From assembly GCA_031411575.1 (NCBI GenBank), contig JANOBJ010000202.1:1-6382 (forward strand): a stretch of 6,382 nucleotides of DNA, read 5' to 3'. The notes beneath the pieces were generated by a model. That model did not search any database, was not told the DNA's origin, and was given only the letters and a program-made list of their open reading frames with translations. Shown here in pieces: positions 1 through 5,440 of this stretch. The position numbers and the translations under genes are program-made. Origin of the DNA: JANOBJ01 sp031411575. Its GTDB lineage: Bacteria; Pseudomonadota; Gammaproteobacteria; Burkholderiales; Burkholderiaceae_C. Every line of letters begins with the position of its first letter. The stretch's first letter is position 1.

Positions 1-214
1 GCGCGGTTGCTCATTGAATGGCAGCGCGATGTCTCGGCGGATGCACCTGTTGTGCAACCCCCGGCCCTCGTCGTTTTTTTCGGACTCACCCCCAGCGATG
101 GGTCATCTGTATCAAAACGTGTGCCACGTTGCGAGCGCGCCGGAAATCCTCAATCGAATCAACTGACTGTCTTAAACGGCCGTAAGAAACCGCCCTGAAA
201 ATTGCCAACAAATT

Positions 215-287
215 CACAAAGTGTTTCACGATGTGTACAGGGTTTGTTAACCCTGACTAAGACACGCCCTAGACTGAAGCGTCTTCA
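215..287. promoter_or_regulatory. Cluster of dyads, possible operator region
   Basis: Three dyad elements lie within 73 bases. At 215-235, CACnnnGTG occurs twice, three bases apart (215-223 and 227-235), so CAC and GTG alternate with a regular six-base step. At 238-255, CAGGGTT and AACCCTG form a perfect 7-bp stem around the loop TGTT. At 275-287, TGAAG and CTTCA flank CGT. No T-run follows any of them, so a terminator is unlikely. A regulator-binding region or a structured leader is the better guess. No convincing -35/-10 pair was found; TTGTTA (244) and TAGACT (270) are 20 bases apart, which is too far. The regulated gene is not evident: the nearest plus-strand gene, arfB, starts about 280 bases downstream, and a divergent gene to the left of the window is possible. 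The symmetry is seen directly; the function is inferred. Confidence 0.3.
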
Positions 288-489
288 TGGGCATGCTAAC
301 CACATGAGGAATGTCATATAACTCAATGATTAAATTCAATATTCGGCATTTATTTAGAAAAAATAAGCATTACGGGTTTTTAATTCAATGCTCAAAAGTG
401 TTTCAAATCTGAAAATCAAGTGGGGCATTTTGTGGGCCGGCCGCCGTATTTGCGGGTGATAGCGCCCACGCCGGCGCAACCGATCAATA

Positions 490-560
490 GCTATTAAAAA
501 AATAGCAAAGAATGACCTATTGACAACGACCTCAGCCACTTTTCATGCAAAAATGGCGCT
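490..560 (+). repeat. Interspersed palindromic repeat, copy 1
   Basis: This is one of three colinear copies of a ~71-base element. The head is a 17-base imperfect palindrome (490-506): GCTATT and AATAGC around five As. It is followed by AAAG and AATGACC (511-517), a variable 23-base middle, then a tail with TTT (541-543), ATGC and an A-run (549-553). Counting by eye, it matches copy 2 at 49 of 71 positions and copy 3 at 45 of 71, with no gaps. The tail covers the start region of the arfB frame. A consensus-like TTGACA stands at 520-525, but no good -10 follows at 16-18 bases, so it is not called as a promoter. An additional perfect palindrome, AATAGCTATT, overlaps the head (486-495). From memory, A/T palindromes followed by ATGACC are common between genes in Comamonadaceae. 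Their function is unknown to me. Confidence 0.8.
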
Positions 561-565
561 TGAAC

Positions 566-985
566 ATGCTGTCCACCTCGCGCACCCTCCAACTGGCCGA
601 AGACGAGATCGAATGCACCGCCATTCGCTCGCAGGGTGCGGGCGGGCAAAACGTCAACAAGGTCTCCAGCGCGATCCATCTGCGGTTTGACATTGGCGCT
701 TCTTCCCTGCCCGACGACGTGAAAGCGCGGCTGCTGGCGTTGCGCGACCAGCGCATCACCGACGAAGGCGTGGTGGTCATCAAGGCCCAGACCAGCCGCA
801 GCCAGCCGCAGAACCGGCTGGAAGCCCTGGCGCGGCTGCAGGAGCTGGTGGACAGCGTGGCCACGGTGCCCAAGCGCCGCAAACCCACCCGGCCCACCCG
901 GAGTTCACAGCGCAAGCGGCTGGACAGCAAGACGGTGCGCGGCGACGTCAAGAAGCAGCGCGGCAAGGTCTCGGGCGCCGAATGA
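566..985 (+). CDS. arfB: Peptidyl-tRNA hydrolase ArfB (ribosome rescue)
   Basis: ArfB (YaeJ) rescues ribosomes stalled on mRNAs without a stop codon. It enters the empty A site and hydrolyses the peptidyl-tRNA ester. The 139-residue protein has the catalytic GGQ at residues 26-28 inside QGAGGQNVNK, then the HLRFDI segment, and a very basic C-terminal tail from about residue 102 (KRRKPTRPTR onward). In the family that tail lies in the empty mRNA entry channel and senses the missing message. The start at 566 gives an N-terminus (MLSTSR) and GGQ position matching E. coli ArfB (about 140 residues, from memory). An in-frame ATG at 545 would add seven residues encoded by the tail of repeat copy 1 and is less likely. 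Neither start has a clear Shine-Dalgarno sequence. The protein is too short for RF1 or RF2, and it lacks their codon-recognition domains. It stands alone between two repeat copies. Function is well supported; the start is an inference. Confidence 0.93.
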   Translation: MLSTSRTLQLAEDEIECTAIRSQGAGGQNVNKVSSAIHLRFDIGASSLPDDVKARLLALRDQRITDEGVVVIKAQTSRSQPQNRLEALARLQELVDSVATVPKRRKPTRPTRSSQRKRLDSKTVRGDVKKQRGKVSGAE

Positions 986-989
986 AATT

Positions 990-1060
990 GCTATTATAAA
1001 TATAGCAAACTATGACCCATGGGCGAGGACAAGAGCGCGTTTTGGCTCTGAAAAGGCGCT
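990..1060 (+). repeat. Interspersed palindromic repeat, copy 2
   Basis: The copy begins 4 bases after the arfB stop, exactly 500 bases from copy 1. The head GCTATTATAAATATAGC (990-1006) is palindromic in its outer GCTAT/ATAGC arms. It is followed by AAAC, TATGACC (1011-1017), a 23-base middle and the tail TTTGGCTCTGAAAA (1041-1054). The last ten bases, AAAAGGCGCT, match copy 1 at nine positions. Because the head hairpin is A/T-rich and has no T-run after it, it is a weak candidate for an arfB terminator. It could instead protect the mRNA 3' end. The remaining gap to the next gene (1061-1257) shows nothing else that I can identify beyond the ribosome binding site of the next gene. Confidence 0.8.
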
Positions 1061-1257
1061 CACAGGCCTCGCCTCGCAGGGCCACTCCGCAGCTGGCCAA
1101 AAAGTTCCCGCCGATTCGCCGGAAACGCTCAGGGTTTAGCCGATTGCAGGCCATCGGCGGCCACGCCATCGTTCCGGCTGGCTGACGCCTTTGTGCGCCT
1201 TCCAGCCCCCTGCGCTGCTTCTTCAACCACATCACCCTACCCCACCCGGAGCCTGAC

Positions 1258-2745
1258 ATGACCCTCCACGCACTGCCTCGCCTGTTACCCCGCGTGACGG
1301 CTGCCGCCCTGATCGGCACGAGCTTCCTGCTGGCCAGTTGCGCCACCGCGCCGTCCGTGGACGCGGGGGCCACGCTGGCCCGCGCCGACGCCGCCATGGG
1401 CGGCGCCGGCCTGAAGACCATCCGCTATGCCGGCAACGGTACCGGCACCATTTATGGCCAGGCGTACCAGCCGGGCCAGCCGTGGCCCAAGGTCACCTAC
1501 TCCAGCTTCTCGCGGCTGGCCGACTACGAAACCGCCGCCCTGCGCGAAGAGTTTGCCCGGGCCCGGGCCGAGCCCAACGGCGGCGGCGCCCTGCCCCTGA
1601 TGGGCACCGGCGAGCAGCGCGCCACGGCGATGCTGCAGGGCACGGCTGCCTGGAACATGGTGGGGCCGGCACCGGCTGCCAGCCCGGTGGCGCTGGACGC
1701 GCGCATCCATGACCTGTGGACGTCGCCGCACGGCGTGCTGAAGGCCGCCGCCAGGAACAAGGCCACGGCCTCCAGCCGCACCGTGGACGGCACTGCCTAC
1801 ACCGCGCTGGCGTTCACCGAGCCGGGGCGCTTCTCGGCGGTGGCCTACCTCAATGCCGCCGGGCTGGTGGAGCGGGTCGATTCGGTGCAGCCGCACCCGG
1901 TGGCCGGTGATCTGGAGGCCGTCACGCTGTACAGCGACTACAAGGATTACGCGGGCGTCAAGTTCCCGGCGCGCATTCGCCAGAGCATGGGCGGCTTGCC
2001 GGTGCTGGACATCAGCGTCACCGAGGTGCAGCCCAACGCGCCCTCCGGCATCCAGACGCCCGCGCTGGTGAGCGGCTTTGCCGAGCGCGCGGTGGCGGAA
2101 AAAGCGGCCGAGGGCGTGTGGTTCATCGCGGGCGGCTCGCACAACAGCGTGGCGATCGAGATGAAGGACCACCTGATCCTGGTGGAAAGCCCGCTCTACG
2201 ACGGCCGCGCCAACGCGGTGCTGGCCGAGGTCAAGAAGCTCGCGCCGGGCAAGCCAGTGCGCTACGTCATCAACTCGCACCACCACTTTGACCACTCGGG
2301 CGGCCTGCGCGCAGCGGTGGCTGACGGTGCCACGCTGGTCACCAGCGCGGCGGCCAAGCCCTTCTTCGAGAAGACCTTTGCCAACCCGAACCGCATCAGC
2401 CCCGACGCGCTGGCCAAATCGGGCCGCAGCGCCAACATCATCGGCGTGGCCGACAAGCATGTGCTGACCGATGGCACGCGGACCGTTGAAATCCACGACA
2501 TCGCCGGCGGCGTACACGCGCAGGGGTTCAACATGGTCTATCTGCCGGCCGAGAAGCTGTTGATCCAGGCTGACGCCTTCACCCCCGGTCCGCCCAACTC
2601 GCCGCCGCCCGCCACGCCCAACGGCAACCACCTGACGCTGGTGAAGAATATCGAAGACCGCAAGCTGGCGGTGGACCGCATCCTGCCGCTGCACGGCCGC
2701 ATCGTGCCGATGGGCGAGTTGCTCGCCGCCATCGGGCGCAAGTGA
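1258..2745 (+). CDS. Metallo-beta-lactamase-fold lipoprotein hydrolase
   Basis: This is a predicted dizinc hydrolase of the metallo-beta-lactamase (MBL) superfamily, exported and lipid-anchored. The 495-residue protein starts with a lipoprotein signal: Arg8/Arg12, a hydrophobic run (13-26) and the lipobox Leu25-Ala-Ser-Cys28. Residues ~29-270 form a region without recognised motifs, rich in aromatic and beta-type patterns. The MBL domain follows from about 285. Its HxHxDH motif is His341, His343, Asp345 and His346. Further probable ligands are His420 (GGVHAQG), Asp439 (IQAD) and His479 (PLHGR near the C-terminus). The ligand set is complete, so the enzyme should be active. The substrate is unknown: SoxH-like or B3-lactamase-like activities are possible, and antibiotic hydrolysis should not be assumed. 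GGAG at 1248-1251 stands 6 bases before ATG, which fixes the start. It is probably transcribed alone. The long antisense frame opposite it is a GC-rich shadow. Confidence 0.85.
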   Translation: MTLHALPRLLPRVTAAALIGTSFLLASCATAPSVDAGATLARADAAMGGAGLKTIRYAGNGTGTIYGQAYQPGQPWPKVTYSSFSRLADYETAALREEFARARAEPNGGGALPLMGTGEQRATAMLQGTAAWNMVGPAPAASPVALDARIHDLWTSPHGVLKAAARNKATASSRTVDGTAYTALAFTEPGRFSAVAYLNAAGLVERVDSVQPHPVAGDLEAVTLYSDYKDYAGVKFPARIRQSMGGLPVLDISVTEVQPNAPSGIQTPALVSGFAERAVAEKAAEGVWFIAGGSHNSVAIEMKDHLILVESPLYDGRANAVLAEVKKLAPGKPVRYVINSHHHFDHSGGLRAAVADGATLVTSAAAKPFFEKTFANPNRISPDALAKSGRSANIIGVADKHVLTDGTRTVEIHDIAGGVHAQGFNMVYLPAEKLLIQADAFTPGPPNSPPPATPNGNHLTLVKNIEDRKLAVDRILPLHGRIVPMGELLAAIGRK

Positions 2746-2750
2746 GCTGA

Positions 2751-2802
2751 GAGGCCTACGAGGCCTGTCAGACGAGCTAGCCTGGCCGCCGGTTTGCCCG
2801 GC
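2751..2802. terminator. Possible hairpins between convergent genes
   Basis: Two small GC-rich hairpins lie in the 66-base gap between the stop codons of two converging genes. AGGCCT at 2752-2757 and 2761-2766 can pair around ACG; the same bases form a direct repeat, GAGGCCT. GCCGG (2788-2792) and CCGGC (2798-2802) can pair around TTTGC. Neither is followed by a clear T-run on either strand, so Rho-independent termination is doubtful. They may still act as mRNA 3'-end structures for the MBL gene or for ogt. Confidence 0.25.
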
Positions 2803-2811
2803 GCGAGCGGC

Positions 2812-3384
2812 TTAACCGTCAAACAGCCCGGGCCCGGCGCCCAGCTGGGCCTTCTCGATCAGCAGCATGCGCAGCTTGGTGTCGGTGCCGCCATTGGCCG
2901 AAAAGCCACCCGCGCGGCCACCGGCGGCCAGCACGCGGTGGCAGGGCACCACCGGCGCAAACGGGTTGGCGCCCAGCGCCTGGCCCACGGCGCGGGCCGC
3001 ACCCGGCTCGCCCAGCCGGGCCGCCACCTCGCCGTACGTCAAGGTCTGGCCCGGCGCAATGTCGCGCGCCACCGCATACACGCGCTGGTGAAACGCCGGC
3101 ACGCCCGTCATGTCAAGCCGGATGTGGCGCAGGTCGTCGCGTGCGCCGGCCAGCAGCGCGGTGATGCTCGCGATGGCCGCCTGGGCTTCGGGCGGCGGGT
3201 GGGTGTCAGGCTGCTGGCCGGGCTCGTGAGGCGCCGCCGGGCCGCCCAGCGCCGCGCGCCGACGCACCAGCCGCGCCCGGGTGGCGGCATCGCTCGCCTC
3301 GGGCAATTGCACGCCGGTCAGCCCGTTGTCGCCCCAGGCGATGCCGCAGCGGCCGATGGTGGTGTCGAACAGCGCCGTATTCAT
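2812..3384 (-). CDS. ogt: Methylated-DNA--protein-cysteine methyltransferase
   Basis: Ogt removes methyl or other alkyl groups from O6-alkylguanine (and O4-alkylthymine) in DNA by transferring them to its own cysteine, a suicidal repair reaction in the cytoplasm. The 190-residue protein has the active-site PCHRV with Cys148, His149 and Arg150. TYGEVA (Tyr117), the DNA-intruding arginine region RAVGQALGANP (Arg131, hinge Asn140) and the C-terminal GGFSANGG...KLRMLLIE complete the methyltransferase domain. The N-terminal ~90 residues form the weakly conserved domain, with a Pro/Ala/Arg-rich stretch at about 38-68 that looks like a loose insertion. There is no Ada-type N-terminal Cys-rich or AraC domain, so it is a repair enzyme and not the Ada regulator. 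Upstream of ATG (3384) I see no good Shine-Dalgarno sequence; repeat copy 3 begins only 25 bases further up. It is the last gene of the minus-strand group but is separated from SDR by 108 bases. Confidence 0.93.
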   Translation of the reverse strand: MNTALFDTTIGRCGIAWGDNGLTGVQLPEASDAATRARLVRRRAALGGPAAPHEPGQQPDTHPPPEAQAAIASITALLAGARDDLRHIRLDMTGVPAFHQRVYAVARDIAPGQTLTYGEVAARLGEPGAARAVGQALGANPFAPVVPCHRVLAAGGRAGGFSANGGTDTKLRMLLIEKAQLGAGPGLFDG

Positions 3385-3409
3385 GGTTTATGGGGTTGGT
3401 TTATCAGAT

Positions 3410-3480
3410 GCTATAGAAATAATAGCAAACAATGACCATCCGATGAGCACCACAGGCCTGTTTGATGCCTAAAACCGCTT
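3410..3480 (+). repeat. Interspersed palindromic repeat, copy 3
   Basis: This is the third copy, in the same orientation as the others, in the gap between ogt and the SDR gene. The head (3410-3426) has GCTAT and ATAGC as outer arms. AAAC, AATGACC (3431-3437), a 23-base middle and the tail TTTGATGCCTAAAA (3461-3474) follow in the same spacing as in copies 1 and 2. It lies against the direction of the neighbouring genes, so the minus strand carries it as the leader of ogt and the trailer of the SDR gene. Its tail A-run becomes a T-run on that strand and may complete a terminator there. Confidence 0.8.
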
Positions 3481-3493
3481 GCAGAGCCGGTTT
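3471..3493 (-). terminator. Possible Rho-independent terminator of the SDR operon
   Basis: AAACCG (3472-3477) and CGGTTT (3488-3493) pair in a 6-bp stem with a 10-base loop. On the minus strand the stem overlaps the SDR stop codon (3493-3495) and runs into TTTT. The stem is short and its outer half is only A/T pairs, so efficiency may be low. The T-run comes from the tail of repeat copy 3. If it works, ogt needs its own promoter. Confidence 0.4.
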
Positions 3494-4398
3494 CAGGCCG
3501 CGCGCAGCTGCGCCTTCAGGTTGATGCCAATCTCAGGCCGCTCGGCAAACGGGTCGCCCGGGTTTTTGCCTTGCACGATGGCTTCCATGCGGCTTTGTAC
3601 ATTGCCCAGCGCCTTGGGGTGGCTGTAGATGTAGAACTGGTCGGCCGCGATCGCGTCAAAAACCTTTTGCGCCACCTCGGCGGCCGTTACCTTGCCCGAA
3701 CCGACCGCCTTGTCGCTCTGCGCCTGACCAATCAGCTGGCTTTTGGTGGGTTTGTCGGCCGCCAGCGCGCCCGGCCGGTTGCGCTGGCTCTGGCTGATGC
3801 CGGTCGGCACGAAGTACGGGCACAGCACGCTGGCACTGATCTGGTCGCTCACCAGCTTCAGGTCTTGATAAAGCGTTTCGGTCAGGCTCACCACGGCGTG
3901 CTTGCTCACGTTGTAGATGCCCATGTTGGGTGGCGTCAGCAGGCCGGCCATACTGGCGGTGTTGACGATGTGGCCCTGGAACGACGGGTCTTTTTTCGCA
4001 GCGTCGAGCATCATCGGCGTGAACAGCCGCACACCGTGCACCACGCCCCAGACGTTCACGCCCAGCACCCATTCCCAGTCGGCCACGGTGTTTTCCCAGA
4101 CCAGCCCGCCGGCGCCCACGCCCGCGTTGTTGAAGACGAAGTGTGGCGCGCCAAAGCGCGCCTGCACGGCCTGGGCCAGCGCTTCCATCTGGCCCGCGTT
4201 GGCCACATCGACCTGGCGCGCCAGCACGGCGGCGCCAGCGGCTTCCAGCTCGGCCTGGGCCTTGTCGAGCGCGTCCTGCTGGACCTCGACCAGCACCAGG
4301 TTCATGCCGCGCGCCGCGCCGATGCGCGCGCACTCCAGGCCAAAGCCCGAACCGGCGCCGGTGAGAACGGCGGTTTTGCCATTGAAATCAGTGATCAT
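3493..4398 (-). CDS. Short-chain dehydrogenase/reductase (SDR)
   Basis: This is a classical NAD(P)-dependent oxidoreductase, expected to interconvert an alcohol and a ketone or aldehyde in the cytoplasm. The 301-residue protein has the cofactor motif TGAGSGFG (13-20), an acidic residue after beta-2 (Glu38, which leans towards NAD over NADP), Asp64, the NNAG motif (90-93), and a full catalytic tetrad: Asn115, Ser149, Tyr162 and Lys166 (YNVSK). It is longer than the ~250 residues of typical classical SDRs. The extra length is a C-terminal part (about 205-301) with Pro/Gly-rich stretches that probably shapes the substrate pocket. AAGGA at 4404-4408 stands 5 bases before ATG. The gene starts 43 bases after the GST stop, so both are likely co-transcribed. 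The substrate cannot be read from the sequence; given the aidB-like acyl-CoA dehydrogenase upstream, an acyl or aromatic metabolite is a reasonable but unproven guess. Confidence 0.9.
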   Translation of the reverse strand: MITDFNGKTAVLTGAGSGFGLECARIGAARGMNLVLVEVQQDALDKAQAELEAAGAAVLARQVDVANAGQMEALAQAVQARFGAPHFVFNNAGVGAGGLVWENTVADWEWVLGVNVWGVVHGVRLFTPMMLDAAKKDPSFQGHIVNTASMAGLLTPPNMGIYNVSKHAVVSLTETLYQDLKLVSDQISASVLCPYFVPTGISQSQRNRPGALAADKPTKSQLIGQAQSDKAVGSGKVTAAEVAQKVFDAIAADQFYIYSHPKALGNVQSRMEAIVQGKNPGDPFAERPEIGINLKAQLRAA

Positions 4399-4441
4399 GG
4401 GAGTCCTTGGAAGGTGTTTGGAGGGTTCGGGCGGTCAAGGT

Positions 4442-5377
4442 TCAGGCCTCGGCCCGCTTCAGCACATAGCCAATGCGCGGAAAGTGCACGTGCAGCGTGC
4501 CCGCGCGCTCGTCCACGCGGCGCAGCGTGTAGTGCATGCGGGTGGCGGCCAGCAGTTCGCCCTCGGTTGGCTCGGGGCCAAAGCTCTCGCTGGCGATGGT
4601 CACGCGGCTGCCCAGCGCAATGCCGTGGTCGTCCTGGAAGGCTTCGTCCTTGAGCGGCGCGGGCGTGGACTGCGTGGCCAGCGCGATCGCGTCGGCGGAT
4701 TTGAACTTTTCCATGGTGCCACTGCCAATCGCGGCCATCCGGTCCATCCAGGCCAGCACGCCGGGGGTGGCGTCCAGTACGTCGGCCAGCACCGAGGTCT
4801 GGGTGCGGGTGAACCACGGCGGGTGGTAGGCCGCGAAATCGGCGATGCAGGGCGCGTCGCCCAGCAGAAAGGGCTGGCTCTCCAGCATGTTGGCCAGGCG
4901 CCGCAGGTAGCTCTTGTAGGCGGCAGCCGCATCGGCCGGCGCCAGCCGGGGCACGCCCACGCGCATGCGCGAGCGGTCTTCGCCGAACGCCTTGGCGGCC
5001 TCGGGCGGGCCGCCGCCAAACATCTGCGCGGCGCCTTTGGGGCTGAAGTTGTAGGCCATGGCGGCCCAGAACAGCATGTTGTCGGCCCACTGGGCCAGCA
5101 CGCGTGCCATGCCCTTGTTGTGCTCGGGGTAGAGCGTGGGGGTGGGCTGCAGGTGCTCCAGCACGTCGCAGATCAGCGCGCTGTCGCAGTAGATGTCGGC
5201 GCCGATCTGCATGAACGGCGTCTTGCGGTAGCCGCCGGTCAGCGCCACCACGTCGGGCTTGGGCATGATGCTCGGGATGATTACTGACTTCCAGGCGAGC
5301 TTCTTGTAGCCCATGACCAGCCGCACTTTTTCGGAAAACGGGGACGTGGGGTAGTGGTGCAGGATCAGGTCGGACAT
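4442..5377 (-). CDS. Glutathione S-transferase-like protein, extended C-terminus
   Basis: The protein has a glutathione S-transferase (GST) architecture and probably binds glutathione to conjugate or isomerise electrophilic compounds in the cytoplasm. The thioredoxin-like half (about 1-80) opens with HHYPTSPFSEKVR. Ser12-Pro-Phe-Ser15 sits where related proteins carry CPxC, so a serine-type mechanism is expected. The cis-proline is in KTPF (Pro54), and Asp65-Ser66 (CDSAL) forms the usual gamma-glutamyl contact. The helical half follows, with LLGDAPCIADFAAY (171-184) as the conserved helix that starts with an N-cap. Common GSTs have about 200-230 residues; this one has 311. The extra ~65-90 residues, including a late stretch of beta character (about 256-308), form an unrecognised C-terminal region. 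AAGGA (5383-5387) lies 5 bases before ATG. It is the middle gene of the likely aidB-like/GST/SDR operon. Enzymatic activity is inferred from the fold only. Confidence 0.82.
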   Translation of the reverse strand: MSDLILHHYPTSPFSEKVRLVMGYKKLAWKSVIIPSIMPKPDVVALTGGYRKTPFMQIGADIYCDSALICDVLEHLQPTPTLYPEHNKGMARVLAQWADNMLFWAAMAYNFSPKGAAQMFGGGPPEAAKAFGEDRSRMRVGVPRLAPADAAAAYKSYLRRLANMLESQPFLLGDAPCIADFAAYHPPWFTRTQTSVLADVLDATPGVLAWMDRMAAIGSGTMEKFKSADAIALATQSTPAPLKDEAFQDDHGIALGSRVTIASESFGPEPTEGELLAATRMHYTLRRVDERAGTLHVHFPRIGYVLKRAEA

Positions 5378-5440
5378 GGGGTTCCTTGTGGTTGCCGTTC
5401 GGATGGGCGGGTGCGTATGTATGAGTGCGTGCGGCGAGCG

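Larger units (their letters stand above)
1..565. other. Gene-poor leader region, no confident gene
   Basis: I see no gene here that I can support. The first ~175 bases are GC-rich. One plus frame is open from the left edge to a stop at 196-198 (possible TTG start at 7), a second plus frame is open to 169, and a minus frame is open from 149 to the edge. None of their translations resembles a family I know. TGCAC and GTGCA (42-46, 52-56) form a small hairpin, and seven Ts stand at 74-80, too far away for a classic terminator. From about 180 to 420 the sequence becomes clearly A/T-rich with several dyads, given separately. A 33-codon frame (ATG 311, stop 410-412) follows a TGAGGA that directly abuts its ATG; an internal ATG at 326 is 15 bases from it. 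Its Lys/Phe/Ile-rich peptide is unrecognised. Repeat copy 1 fills 490-560. This may be the control region of a lost or off-window gene. Confidence 0.5.

Noticed and set aside
7..198. A 63-codon plus-strand frame at the left edge
   Set aside because: It would start with TTG without a ribosome binding site. Two other frames are also open there, and no family resemblance is seen.
311..412. A 33-codon plus-strand frame in the A/T-rich leader
   Set aside because: The TGAGGA directly abuts the first ATG, and the internal ATG is too far from it. The peptide is unrecognised and short, so coding is not supported without conservation data.
520..548. TTGACA as a -35 promoter element for arfB
   Set aside because: The hexamer is consensus-like, but 16-18 bases downstream there is no acceptable -10, and the hexamer lies in the variable middle of the repeat.
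1285..2694. A 469-codon open frame on the minus strand opposite the MBL gene
   Set aside because: It is rich in His, Arg, Gly and Ala without domain motifs, as expected for the antisense of a GC-rich gene. The plus-strand gene has a ribosome binding site, a lipobox and complete zinc ligands.
490..3480. A CRISPR array made of the short repeats
   Set aside because: Only three copies occur. They are hundreds to thousands of bases apart with genes between them, and their sequence varies too much.
3917..5287. A 456-codon open frame on the plus strand opposite the SDR and GST genes
   Set aside because: It spans two well-supported genes and the gap between them, has low-complexity composition and has no recognised motif.
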